From contig JACBWW010000004.1 in the NCBI GenBank assembly GCA_020086605.1, positions 29,235,047-29,299,046 on the forward strand: a stretch of 64,000 nucleotides of DNA, given 5' to 3'. Positions 33,593 to 46,800 of the stretch are shown in pieces; the first letter of the stretch is position 1; every line of letters starts with the position of its first letter. The DNA comes from Lanius collurio. Its lineage: Eukaryota > Chordata > Aves > Passeriformes > Laniidae. The notes under the pieces are model-generated. The model was not told where the DNA came from. It ran no database searches and was given only the letters and a program-made list of their open reading frames with translations. The translations under genes were made by a program, and so were the position numbers.

Positions 33593-36500
33593 AAGGAGTT
33601 AGTGCTTCATGCTTTCCTACTGCAGCTTCATAAATTCATCTGATAAATACAAAATGGCTAATGTGCCCCTTTCAGTGGTGGGGAGTCCAATTTCTTAGAT
33701 TGCAGCTGGGATCATCATCTCCTCTATGTTTATACAGAATTTAACATAACCTGAGCTCAGTCCAGTGGTTTCCCAAAGGCCCTGTTTCAGCAGATATGCC
33801 TGACAGGAGCAGTGGTGCTCAATTATGTCATTTCACACTCTTGGCCCACAATACAAGACATAACTTTGACCTCTGATGCCCATATTTTGCTCAGGTCAGG
33901 TTTGTTAAAACAGCAAGAACTGTACAGTTATGTGTTTGGCCAATGAATTTGCTCATTTCTGCGTGATTTTGAGGCAATTTGCCCACCACAGCCCTGCCCA
34001 CATGCAGGCATTATGCTGGAGTGGGGATGGAACAAGGAGAGCTTCTGCACAGACAATCATTATTTGTTATTACTTGTTCGGCTGTGGCTGAGGCTTCATC
34101 CCATCTGGAGACCCAGGCTGGACTTGACAATGTCAGCCAGAGCATGCTCCAGCTGGTCAACAGTGAAAAAGAAGCTTGCTCTGATGCCTCCTCTCTGTTA
34201 GGGAGGTTATTTTAAATTTGAGTCTGCTGGGCAGGTAGGTTTATAATTTGAGCAGTGTAGGAAACTGTGTAGAAAGAAATGCTGCTCCTGAGAGCGTGAG
34301 GTTCTTCAGCTATTTAGACCAACATTTCTATGATATCAGTACACTGAATCTTCCTCTGAATTTCTTGAGTGAGGATTTCCACCAGCACTGGGAAATATCT
34401 GAAGGTCTTGATGGGTGGGAAGGGTTCTACCCCATCCTTCCAGTGGTGTTACTACTCTAAGGGATTTTAAGTTACTCCAGACAGAGAGCTGTGGAGAAGG
34501 GTGATGTTTGTGGTAGGCAAGCCCAGGTTGCCATGGATTTCTGGCTGCTGTGATAGATTCTCTGTTTCCCTAAGGAACCTGTAGCAGTGGGCAACGAGAT
34601 GATACATGGGAAAGACTCATTTTCCCTTGGTGGGAAGCAAGCTGCAGGTCTGGGGCAGAAACCCCCCTGCTGACGGGTTGAGGGGATCACTGGGGGCACC
34701 CCATGTTCCCAGATACAAAGGGTGTTTCTGGTTTTTCCTACCTCTGCCTGCAGGAAGGGTGTCAGTGTGATGTTGAAGGAGGGCAGATTTTTTGTGAAAA
34801 CCTCTACAGAAGGAAGCATGCTCATGTCTGTGATGGTTATTTTTCTCTGTAGGAAGAGATATTTTTATTGTCCAATGTAGTTAGTTATTTACTATGTAAT
34901 TAGTGTGTCTAGTTAATCTTAAATATTTAATTTCTTTCGGGACCAGATGGTAAAGACATCTTCACAAAAATTTGACGGCTTAAGTTTTCTTGCAGCTTTG
35001 ATTAAATGCTGTCAGCAGGACATTCCCTAAACCTGTCTCCAATCTGTATAGCCTTGACTATTGCTCTTATCTTCACAGGAGAAATGAACCACCCTGTCTA
35101 CTATTCGTTTGACCTTTGCAGGGTGATAACTGTACAGAAAATCCTGTGTTCTCTCTGGGTCATGTGAGAAGCCTCTTTGACATGAGCTTGTGAGAGCTGC
35201 TCTGGGCAGCAGAAGGTTGCCCAGTTGCTCGCCCTAACTTCCATCTGCGGATGCTTTACACCTACAAAGGGCAATTGCACCTTGAGCTGAGGCAAGTGTG
35301 TTCTTTTGTATCAAAGGTTGTGTTTTAAATAATTTCATTTGGTAGATTGTGCTCAAGTTCTAATGTCATAGCTTTAAACTGCTCAATTTAGTGACATGAA
35401 CTAATCCTCCTTCCTACGTATTGAATATGAAGATTTAATACAGGAGATGGTCAGGAAAGTGGAAAGTAAGAAATAAGGTGCTCAAGAATAGCCAAGGATT
35501 AATGAAAGAGTCCAAGACCCTTATGCAAGCCCCTGGGGAGAACCAGAAAGTCTATGACAAGGTAGACTGATCACCCATTTTTTTCCCCTCCTGCTACTCC
35601 CCCAGCTCCCCTATGAAGAGCAGCCAAATTAACTTTATACGTGAGAGGAATGTCCACATAAGGGAAAATGCATGGAAACTACCACCAGAATTACTCTTAG
35701 AAATGAGTGCCCAGGTGGCTGTATGGGAGACTTCTAAAATCATGAGGAGAAAAAAAAATCTCTTTTTTTTTTTTGAAAACAGAAAGAAGTAACATTTTAA
35801 CTAATGCAGTCCACAATAGAACTATGTTTGAAAGCATACATGACCTTGTAAGACCAATCTGACACTTTGGAGTTACAGGGCTAGTAAGGAGGAAAATGGT
35901 GCTGCTACTGTGGAGGCCGTGGCTTTGCTTGGTTCTTGCCTGCCCCTTCAGGCATCCTGGCATCACTGACTGCCGTGCCTGGAAATGACCTTGTCTCTCT
36001 TCTCTCCTACACCTGTGGTTACTCATGGACTTTGCAGGGAAGCCATAGAATGTGTGTATTAGGAGGTCAGACTCTCTCTCTCCCAAAGGTGTTAAGATGT
36101 TTGAGAAGATGATCTGTCAGCTTCCTTAAAAGCAAAGGACTCCTTGAGAGGTAGAAATGGCTCCAGCAGCCACACTGCATGTTTTCATGAGGCTCAGGAA
36201 TGAAACGCCATTGACAGGATGGTTGGAGTCACTCTAGATCTTGCTCCCTGCTCTGTTGCTGTCATCTGTGTGGGAAAAGCAGTGGGGAAAACTTCTGAAG
36301 TGATTTGAGCTTAATAAGAGATAAGCACAGCACATTCTTGGTAGATAAGCATTTTCTTCTAAGCCTTCTTCTGTCTGCATGCACAGAAAGGCTGGTGTGA
36401 AAGCCTGGCTCCCACAGGACACTCATGGGGGCATCCTGACTGTTCCAGCCCAAGGGAGCACCTCAAGTGAACATGGAGGACAGCAGGGATTCACAAGGCA

Positions 36501-39500
36501 GCACCATAGCTGAGGTGGGGCACCTGAAACCACATCCCAAGGGATGTTTGAAGGCTAGGTAGTCCTGGACTGCTGGCCAAGCTCTTGTGATCCACAATCC
36601 ATCAGTGGAGAAATCCTAAATAAGTATCTGTGCGTTCAGCAGCAGTTGGATATAGTGACTTGTTTGTTTACAGAGTAAACAACTCTGAGTGCTCAGTGCT
36701 GTGGCTCTGCTAACTTTATTTTTTTTTTTTTTTTGGATTTGTGCACTCCATTTACTTTGTTCCCTTTTTCTTCAACCTATATTTGTTGTGACTGCACCCT
36801 GATTCAGTCCAAAGAGGCAGGATGTGCAGAGTTTATGGTGTTGACTTGCAGGGAAAGAGAGCTGGACCTATTTCCTTCCTTAGCGTCCTGCTGTAGGATG
36901 CAGGCAAGCCAATTTCTGCCTCTCTTTCACCATCCTGCTAAAGCCCTGTTACCTCTTCCTGGACTGAGCTATTGGCCTTTCTGCATGCTGCAGATGTGCC
37001 ACAAAAATTTCAAGAGCACCTTTGCTTATTTGTGTACTTATCTGCCATCTTCGGCAGCTCCTTAGGCCCACGTGGGCTGAGGTCTGTCTAGAACAGCAGC
37101 CTCTGGATGCCAAACATATTCCCGGTCCTCATGAATGTTTTGCTGAGTTTCTAGGCTGGTGGAAATCTCATGTATTACGCACTGCTGTGTTATTGGTATT
37201 CCTGTGGTCAGCCCCTGTGCTTGGGGCTTGTCCAGGCACCCAGGCAATAGCAAGCCAAACCCAGCAGTGCAGTGCTTTTGTCTTGCTTTAATTAATTAGA
37301 GTAGGACACAATTATTAGCAGCATGTTTTTTGTTTCCATTTGTTCATTCTGACAGCAACTGAAGGAAGCCATTATCTCTACAAGAGGATGTTTCAGCAAG
37401 CGTTACGGCAAATAAAGCCAACAGGATCAGTGCAAAGGAGAGGATCACATTCTCTTAAGGACAGCAATCGATAATCAGGCTGTTACATGCCAAATCCCTT
37501 CAAGAGGCATGATAGCGGGTTCACACTCAGATCAGCCTTTAATCTTGGAGGATCACTGACCTCTTTACTGGCTGATACATTTCCCACAGTCTAGCTGCCC
37601 TGTAACACAAATCTCCCTGTAAGACACGTAGCAGATCGTTCAGTGCCTTCAGACACAAAGAAAAGAAGTTGATGGCACCCACCTGCCTCCTTTGGCCAAG
37701 AGATTTCTGTGTGCATCAGGCTAAAGACGAAAGGTCAGGTGTGGGCTTGACACTGGATAATGCTTCACAACCTTCCCTGCTCCATGAACAGAAGCAACGT
37801 TGAGAACACCATAGAGTCCTAAAACTGTGCGCTCCTCTGGCCCCTAAGCTAGGGACAGCAGCCTTAGGTTTTAACTTTCCTGCAGCACTTGGCTGCAAGC
37901 AACATTATTATTGGAAGCAAAATGACACTGAAGACCTGTTCTTCATGCTGACAAATAAAATACTTAAGCAATGTGATGTTGGCTAAAAAATCTTCTTAAA
38001 ATTTTTTTGTGCATCCCTGGAGGAAAACAACCAGATATATACTGCAGGGTGTTCATTCTTGAGATCTCCAGTGTTTCCTATACCCCTCACTTTAGTGTAA
38101 GTCTTTTGATCTTTGCTGTTTGGCCCCAAGCTGTGGGCATTAGGTGAGCTACTCAACTTTATTTTATAAAAAAAAAGAAGTTTGTAGCCCTCAGGGATTT
38201 GCAGAAAAGTTTGAAAATGTGATCATAAACTTCAGGAAACCAGAGTGCAAGAAGGAAAAGCTCAAATGTTTATAATTTTCTTTAAAAAACAGAACAAAAT
38301 GCCTTGCAATTTTAAAGCTGTGATTCTCTGGAGCCTGATGCATAATTTTTGAGTATGTGGCGTTGGCAGTGCTGGAAAGGATGCTTTTCTCTGCCCAGAT
38401 CATATTTTTCTGCAGGGAACTTTAATTACCAGCTTTAACTGTTTCTGCACCTTTTTCTTGGCTGGCCTCTCCTGCAGCTGTGGAGCTCTCCCACCTCTGG
38501 GGGCTTGGATTGACAGCCAGAGGTGGTGTCAGTGGCCAGGATAGCCTCAGTGGCAGATGCTGGGCTGTCCTGCCTGGTTGTCTGGGCAGCAAAGCCTCTC
38601 CAAGGTCTTGCAGCTTGCTGTCCCAGTGGTGAAGGTCCGGGGACCTCCCCAGGGGCAGCAGCACCCCTTGTCTCCCACTCAGTTGCAGACAGGGTGTGTG
38701 ACCAGCTTGGCTTGGAGGATTTTCTCTCACATGTAAAGCTTGCTGTAGGCATGTGATCTTCCCTGAGGGCTCATGAAGGGCAGGGGCTCTTTCCTCCAGG
38801 GGCTTGTTTGTATGGCTGGTGACTCCTGGGAGTGGGGCCCCAGTGTGACTCTGCTCTTGGCAGGGCACGGAACGGCATGGTGCCTTCCCAGAAATCCTGC
38901 AGGGATACAGCAACACTGCTGGGCTCTTCCCCCTCTCCCTTCCCAAGCCATCTCCCTTTACTGCTCTTTCATATTTTTCGAAAGCATAGTTGATGTTTTT
39001 CAGCGCTGGCTTTGCACATCAACAGCCATTGCACAATGAGCTCTCAGGGGCCAATTATTTCGCAAGCAAGGGCTGTACCCTGTGACAGTGTTTTCTGCCA
39101 CCTTGTCAGGAGCACTCTGGGCTCTAGCTGCTTCAAAATGGCAGCTACTTTTCAGCGTTCCATGCCCTGCTTGAAACCAGGCCTCCCTCAAAGCTGTTTT
39201 CATAGCTCTTCTCTGTGATCTGTTTATCCCTATGTGCCTTCAGGGGGAGTGGAGAAGGGCTCATTCCCATCTTAGGGACCAATACACCAACATGCTGCAA
39301 GCAGCCCCTTTCTCTGCCTCCCAGCTTTCTGAGAGAGTCCTAATTTAATCTAGCATGAGTGCCTTGCAGAGCTGGAGGGTTTGGAGGCTGGCCATGCTCA
39401 CTATAGCAAGGTCTGTGCTGCATGGGCACGGGCCAGCCCATCCTTTACGGAATGATGCCTGCAATAGGAAAGTTAGGCTTTGGCATGCTCAATCAAAGAT

Positions 39501-42500
39501 TTGAATTTATAAGAAACAAAATATCACTCGTCTGGATAAAGTGGGGCAACAATGAACAGTGCTTTGTTTTACAGCTAGAGGATGACCTCAGAGACTGGGG
39601 GAGCCACTTATTACCTTTGGTAAGAGAATTGGCAAGACAAGTAGAAAACTTCAGAGGCTGGTCAAAGTTCAGATGCCCTTCCTCACTGGCTGGTCTTGGG
39701 GATTCTATATGTTAATAAGGTGCACCCATATTAACATTTTATATCCATCCTTTCTCACCAAAATATCTCATTACAGAGAGCTTGTTTCTCCACCCCCCCC
39801 TATAGTAAGCACCTGTGGGTCGTGTGGGTCCTGTGAAACCACCCTTAGCTAAGCCTTGCCTATCTCCAACTAATCTTTCAGGGTTCTGACTGTTTTCACA
39901 TTTTCCCAGCTGGGCTGAGTGCCCGTCTAAATTGTCAGCCTGATGCCACCCACACTGATTTATGTTCCCTGAGAAATACAATTGTAACTCTTTCAATTAC
40001 AAGAGGCCTCGAAACCGTAAATGTCTCCAAAGTTGTGAAGAATGCCCCAGTCTGGGACCACAACAATCCTACCTCCTTAAACTTTTTCCCACTATATTTT
40101 CTTGAATTTGCCTGCATCTGATACTTCAGCTGGAATGATGTATTCCATTCCAGATGTACTTCTAGCATGTGCACAATTGTATGGCACACTATCTGCTTCC
40201 CCTGACATGATGCCCACACTTCCAGGCTATACCAGGACTCCTTTCTCCCACTAAGGCTTCTCCCCAGGAAAACACCTTTTGGTTTGTCCTGTTCCTCCCT
40301 GTATTTGCTCATCCACTTTGGAAAGAAGTTCTCCATAACCCAGGATATTATTCGTGTTTGTTTTGGGCTTGTTCAGGGTTTTGCTAGCAAAGAGGGCACA
40401 ATTCTGGCAGGTTCTTTGGACAATGTGCTTTATTACAGGCACAAGCAAACCTGTTGCACTTAGCATGTGCAAGTGGCTGTGCAGTGCTGCATTCACCTAC
40501 AGAGGTATATAAAGGGTAATGATAATGTTGCCCAGAAGGCGAACACATCAAAGGCCAAGGAGCAGTTAAAATGTATTATGAGCTGTTGGCAGTGATTGTG
40601 GGGGGTATTTGTGTGTTGCTGATTTGGATGGCCAGAGTAAATGAAAACCCTCTGGATTAATTGGTACACCAAAGAGATTTGGAGGAAAATGGAGGCTGAT
40701 GGAAAATGACAAACAAGGGGAAACACAGATAGCTGTGTGTGCTGACCTGCTGTGGGGAGCTGCTGATTAACTTGCAGCTCCCTACTGTGCCCTGGGAAGC
40801 CAGGCAGAGCTGGGGGTGCCCTGCCAGCAGCTCATCTAGCACTTCGGTGGGAATGGACTGAGCCCCACAGGCAGCATCTGCTGCACTGCTATTTCAGCAC
40901 AGCCAAGTGGGTAGTTAGAGGTGAGACTTACCAGGTGTCTTGTGACACCTGGACACCACAGGACAAGAGTTTAATTACTTTTAATGATGTGGGGTGCTGG
41001 GGGAGGGAGAGGAGGCCGTATGGTGTCTGGTGTCATAGAGCAGCCGAAGCTGGGTACTTCAAATGGGTTTGCACAGAGGCTGCTGGCTGAATCAGATGAC
41101 AACCAGAATTGAATGATACGCTCCCATCTTTAACTAGGATACCCACGTTCCAACTACTGTTTTGTGGTTGATTATTAATGCTTCCATTTCACATAAATGG
41201 CATCCAACCTAAGTGTTACACTGGCAGCCATACAAACTCCAATCATACCAGCTCACTCACATGCTAATTGAGCAGCTGGAGCAGGAGCACTAAACACAGC
41301 ACCAGGTAAGTCATGCCCTTGCAGACCACCTTCCTGGTGGTTGGGGCAGGGTACTCATGCTGAGGGTAGTGGGCAACTGGGGCTGCGAAAGAGAGTCCTT
41401 GTCTTCTTTCTGATTAGCAGCTGTGTTCACCAATGGGTTTCTAAAAGAATTGTGCCAAAGCCAACCTGCCACATCTTGGGCTGCTATCAGTGATCTCTCA
41501 TCTGGACATCACCTGGTTCGTCCTGCATAGTACTTCCTCTCTCTTGCCGTGGTCTGACCTACTCATCGCTGACTCTGGTAGAGATACTTTTTTACTGCTA
41601 GTCTTGACTAGACACCTCCAGTTTGGGTGGTTTTCTGTTCTGTTCTACCAGTTCCTCCTGCAGCTCAGCAGTTTGTTTTATTCCTGTCCTGAATGCCATG
41701 CTTTGCATATTTCTCTCTTGTAGACTTGAGGAATCCTTGTCATGGGAAGAAAACAACAGAATGTGATATGTTTCTGGTCAGCTGGTGATTTATAAGGTCT
41801 CTTTCTTCTCTCATTATCATTTCAGTGCATGGAAGAAGGGAAGAAAGAGGCCATTCTAAGTGGCAGGTTCTCCCAGACCTGAGTCCTTTTGGCAGCTATG
41901 TGGGTGTGATGGGGGATTGAAGGTAAAACAACACAATTCTAGAGGGGTCTTCTCTGTCCTTTTCCTGAATATATGAAAAATAGTCAAGTAAAGCTGGCAG
42001 GAAGAGAAGGAAGGCACATTGCTGTATGCATAGGTAGGATTGCTCCTCTCCCCAAGACCTTGACCCAAGTCTGTCAGGCTCCTGTCTTGTCTCCCAGCTC
42101 ATGGTCACAGATCATTTAAAGCATGGCCCAGCTCTGCAGCCTCTGTCACTACCCATCCCACTGTCCTTCTGCTTGCAATCTCTTCTTCTGTGGGTCTCAC
42201 AGGAAAAATCTTGCCTTCTGCTTGTGTCTCAGGGCATTGTAGCATGGTAGGAGAAGCAACAGTCTTCTCCACATTTTTAATAGAGTGAGGCCATGAGAAT
42301 GAGCATCACCAGCTTATTTCTGACATGATTCTGAAAAATTCCTTGCTTCTCCCATAAATCTGAGACATACACAAAGAATTTGTTTTCAGTCTTGAAGCTG
42401 AAGACAAGCATCAATTTAAAATCTATTTTAAAAGTAAATAGCATTGTAATTTATAATGTTATAATGTTAAACTGAAGTTTTGAAGTGCTCTCATCCTTGG

Positions 42501-45500
42501 AAAAAAGAGAACACTTCATTTTTTGGTGACTAATGATGAAGTGTTTTCTAAAGGTGACTGAGCATAGCACAAAGAGTCCTAAATATATTTATTAGCTTAT
42601 TAAACATAATTAATTGAATCTGGTTGCTAACAGCTATGACTTTGTAAGTGAAAAGCACTTTTGGTTAGCAAGACAGTTTCTTATCAAAGAACAAACATCC
42701 AACATTAAAACATATGCAGCTTACTGAATAATCATGGTATTTGTCAGACAAGCAGAAGTATCATCACTGAAGTGCTCCCAAAGTCCCAGATTGGGTAATA
42801 TACATAATTAGGCCCCATTTGATTAGATATGTGCCCATGGTAACAGCCACACTCAAGATCCATATATTAGTACAGTCTTGAAATAATCTTCATCTGAAGC
42901 TTCACTGAGGAGACTTTTGGAACATAACCTACATACCAATTTTCTCTGTTCCTGTGGTTTTTCTTTGCATTATCTTATTACCTTCTATTTTTAAAACAAT
43001 GCAAGCCTTGGTTCTCAAAGGTGATATACTGCTTCCACAAAGTGTCACTGCACTTTTACCCCTACAAGGAAGATCTCTTACTCATCTGCATTGCATTTTA
43101 AAGCCTAAAACCTTCCTATATTTAGGGATGAAACCCAACAATTGGCAAGGCTGCTGCAAGCTGTTTCTAGGAAGTGGCAACAATTATCACCTGGAAGGCA
43201 GCCCATCTCAGATCCACTCTCGCAGCCCAGGACAGCCCTGTGATGGATAAAGTCTTCTGCACGTTCTTTTAGGCTTTTGCAGAAGCCTCATGAAGAAAAC
43301 TGATTTTGCATAAGATACAAGTCTCAGAGAGCCTGTAAGCCCTGAGCTACTGCCAGCCCACAGGGAATGAATCCAGAGGGTACTGTTTGGGCAGCACTGG
43401 AACCCAAGAGAGTGTTTAGCTGTAGATGCAATACGAATTGTCCCTGCAGTTTATTTTTACAGGCTTAGAGGTTCAATGAGTTTGGAAGTGTTGGAGAGAA
43501 TCTGAGAATTAGCAGAATGAATTATTATTATCTGTTATTTTTTTAAAAAGGAGAGAAATATATATCCTGGTGAAACACTATATCCAAGGTGGATGAGGGG
43601 TACTGCTTTTGTAGAAGTGCTGGCTGGGAAATATTTAGAAGAAGCTTTTTTCCCTCAGTAATGACATGATACAGAAAATTCCTCCAGGTGAAGGTACCAG
43701 GAAAAGACTGGTCTATAGCAGGGAAACCTAGGCAATGGGTGCTGAGAGTCTGACAGGAGAGGAGCATGGAGTCTGTCCTGGCCAGTTTGGTCTAGAGGGC
43801 TAAGGTATGACTAATCTGGTCATGTTAGCTATCCCACCAGTGCAGGAGAGCCACAGTGCACCCCCTACGGTGTCCTCACCTTATAGGAACAAGACAGGAC
43901 CTGGCCTCAGGGGACTCTATCTGAAGATATGTCATGGAGAAGAAGTCAGCACTGAAGGACTGTGAAACAAACATATGAAGATGTTTTAGAACATCTTTTA
44001 GCTTTTTGGAAGACGAAGGCTATCCTAAGCAAATAGGAAACAGAATAGCTAAAAAGCTTTGCTGGTCAGAGAGGGAGCACAGGGGAAGATTTTATTCCCT
44101 GGTTTAGTGGTTACTTGGCACAGAGAATGGGAGCACTTTCTCTAAGGGGCCAGTGACACAACCAGCCATATTTGTAGACCTCAGCTGGACAGCAAGAGCA
44201 CTGTGTCTGTACAAAGCCATCAGACTGTTGCTGGATGCAATGTTAGGATTACACTTACTTAGGTGAAAGTATATACGTGAATCCACCTGGGACAGCAAGA
44301 GCATGTCATCTTTTTCCATATTAGCATGTTCTTAACTATGCTCAGGGGAGAGGATCCTCACCAGTATAAATTAACATCACAGGTCAAATTATACTGAAGT
44401 TGTGACACTCCTACACCCTTGCCTCTTTTCTTTAAGTACATGCTGTTTTTAACACTGGTTCCCAAAACAGGAGATGATTCAAACCAGTTTCTTGTTATTC
44501 ACATCAGCACCAAACTGTGAGGTCTGAAATTAGTCAGACCAAACCCTGGGTCTGCCCTGGATGAGAGCAGGAGGACTCTAAAATGGGTTGTATGTGAGCC
44601 CTGTGGTGATAGTAGTGATGACTGTGACAGCCCTAAACACCCTGTTTTTAAGGTATCTCGTGGACAGCCACCCCCTGTGTTTGATAGCACACTTGTACTG
44701 GATATTCCCAGGCACATGGGACCGCCTACAGATTGAAGGGCATTCTCTGGTCATGGGGCTGGAGGCCTGGCAGCTCTGTGGTGGTGAAACCAGCCCTGAG
44801 AGAGTCCTGGGGATGCCACTGGAAGGCACAGTGGATGTGCTGCGTGTGGGAGTGAGAGTGCTCACACACATGCATGTACAGGCAGTATTGGTCCCTCCTG
44901 TGATAAATGGCTCTAAGTAGAGCTTTGTGAAATTTTGAATTTTTGTTTTTTAGAACAGAACAAACAAAATAGGAAAAATTGTTTCCTGGAATTATAACAG
45001 TCATGTTTGGAAATGTTTCTGTGTTCTGTTTTGACAATTTTTTGGATCAAAGTGAAGCATTTTGACATTTCTGAGGTAGGAATGTTTTGTTTCAATTTTT
45101 TTAACTGACATGAAATATTTAGTTTCAAGTCTGCTTAACATTGAAGTAGGCAGTGCCTTTCCTTGGGTTTGGGTCTCATTCTCTCCTCTGGGCTGTGCTC
45201 CCTAGGAGCTCTGCCTGGCTCCCATAAAGCTTGGGAAAGGTCCACGCTGTTCTCAGTGAGTGCTCAGCCACAAGCCCCATGCACAGGAAAAAAAATTGGC
45301 CTTTTCGGGAAAGTTCTTTTCCATGCTGAACTCAACTGAAAAGAAAAAATTTGTGGCAATTGAAGCAAAGTGCTCTGTTCCAGTTCACTGCCACAAAACA
45401 TCATTTCTTATCAGCACCATCCCTGTCTTCCCATAGGCACTTTTTGTGTTGCAGAAACTATTTTCCAATTAAACAAGATGCCCCAGTGAGTGCTCACATA

Positions 45501-46800
45501 GGTGTTGATGTGATCTACACCAGTAAGCTCCAGGAGGTCTGCAGGCTGGACCCCTGGACTTAGTGGAGGAGCTGCCCTTTGGTGTTGGTTGAGCAGATTT
45601 CCCAACAAGCTAAAGACCCTACAGACTTCCATTTGCCTGCCTAGGGGCTGGCTGGGGCAGCCTCTGGCTCAGCTGTTCCCAAGGGAGGTGAGGGGGCTGC
45701 AATAGGGACCAGGATTTTGTCCTGCAATTTCAGCAGACTCTGCTCTTTTCTGCAGGTGGCTCTAGGGTCTTCCTGAGATTTCTGATGAAATTTACCTAAA
45801 AGTCAATTCAGAAGTTGCTTTGCTTCACTCTCAACAGCTCCATATAGGACCAGGCAGGTCCTACTACTTACTGTGAGGGATAATTGAACTCCTTGCCCTC
45901 CCCCTTTCCTGGGCAACAGCTTCAAAAGATCTCTGATTTTGCTCACCAATCAAGCAATCTCATTTGCAAAACAACTGCAAGGGCCCTGAAAAAGCAGAAG
46001 GACAGCTCCTTTGTTAAATAGTGCCTTTTGGTGACACAAAGGAATCATAAAGGTGATGGAGCTGCAGCCTGGACAGCCACGTTTCCTGGACTGTGCAGGC
46101 TGGCTTCCCCCCATCTCCCCGCTGTAATTTCAGACCCCGAGTCTAAGGATTATGCAAGGCTTGAGCCCAGGGAGAACAAGGTGCACTGCAACTATTCTTA
46201 GCTCCAAAAATTATTCCTGGCTTTGCTTTGAAATCTGAACCAGGGTTAATTTCTCTCCCCCTTCCCCCCGTCTGTTTCCTCTCCTCTTTCATGTACCTAT
46301 TTGCATAGACTGTCATCGTAAGAATTTCCATTAAAATTGAAAGCCTCCTTCCTGCATGTCACCTCTCGCAGCCCCCTTCCGCTTGCCCTGTGTGACTTTT
46401 GGAGGGCTGGAGAGCAAAGGTCCTGTGCTAGCATCGCCTCCTGAGCCCTGAGTTTTCCCTGCCCTCAGTCCTGCTTCTTCGTTGCTATGGGAACATCCAT
46501 CAACTTCAGAGTGCCAGAGAAAAAGAACAGAGAGTTATCTTAATTATTTAATGATTGATTAATATATGTTTATAGAGCACTTCAAAACAGTGCATGATTT
46601 TGTGAATTGTTTATTAACTGGGCAAGCAGTATAATTTGCTGAACATCCTCCACTTTCATTGTTTCAATGGGAGGAAAGGGAGGTAGGCAGTTTGCAGATT
46701 TTGTAATAGTTATATTACTAAGAGTACTAGTAGTTCTACTCCAGGAAAATAATCTAAACAAGAACCTTCACTTCAAGTTTTCATAGGCATGGCTGCTCTC
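33593..46800. other. Gene-poor region, part 1
   Basis: No recognisable coding exon on either strand. Open frames reach 174 codons (38422-38946, minus) without any family motif. Items noted are a T-run at about 36719-36735, a protein-like fragment around 39920-40090, a hairpin at 42481-42518 and AT-rich blocks at 42420-42720. Nothing else is supported. Confidence 0.5.

Noticed and set aside
34472..34825. Possible SLC10A1 first exon on the minus strand (FNITLTP recalling the FNFTLPP N-terminus)
   Set aside because: No transmembrane segment follows in any frame and the similarity is only a few residues.
38422..38946. A 174-codon minus-strand frame, considered as an SLC10A1 exon
   Set aside because: The CGCSPGGN-type core and hydrophobic helices are absent in all three frames.
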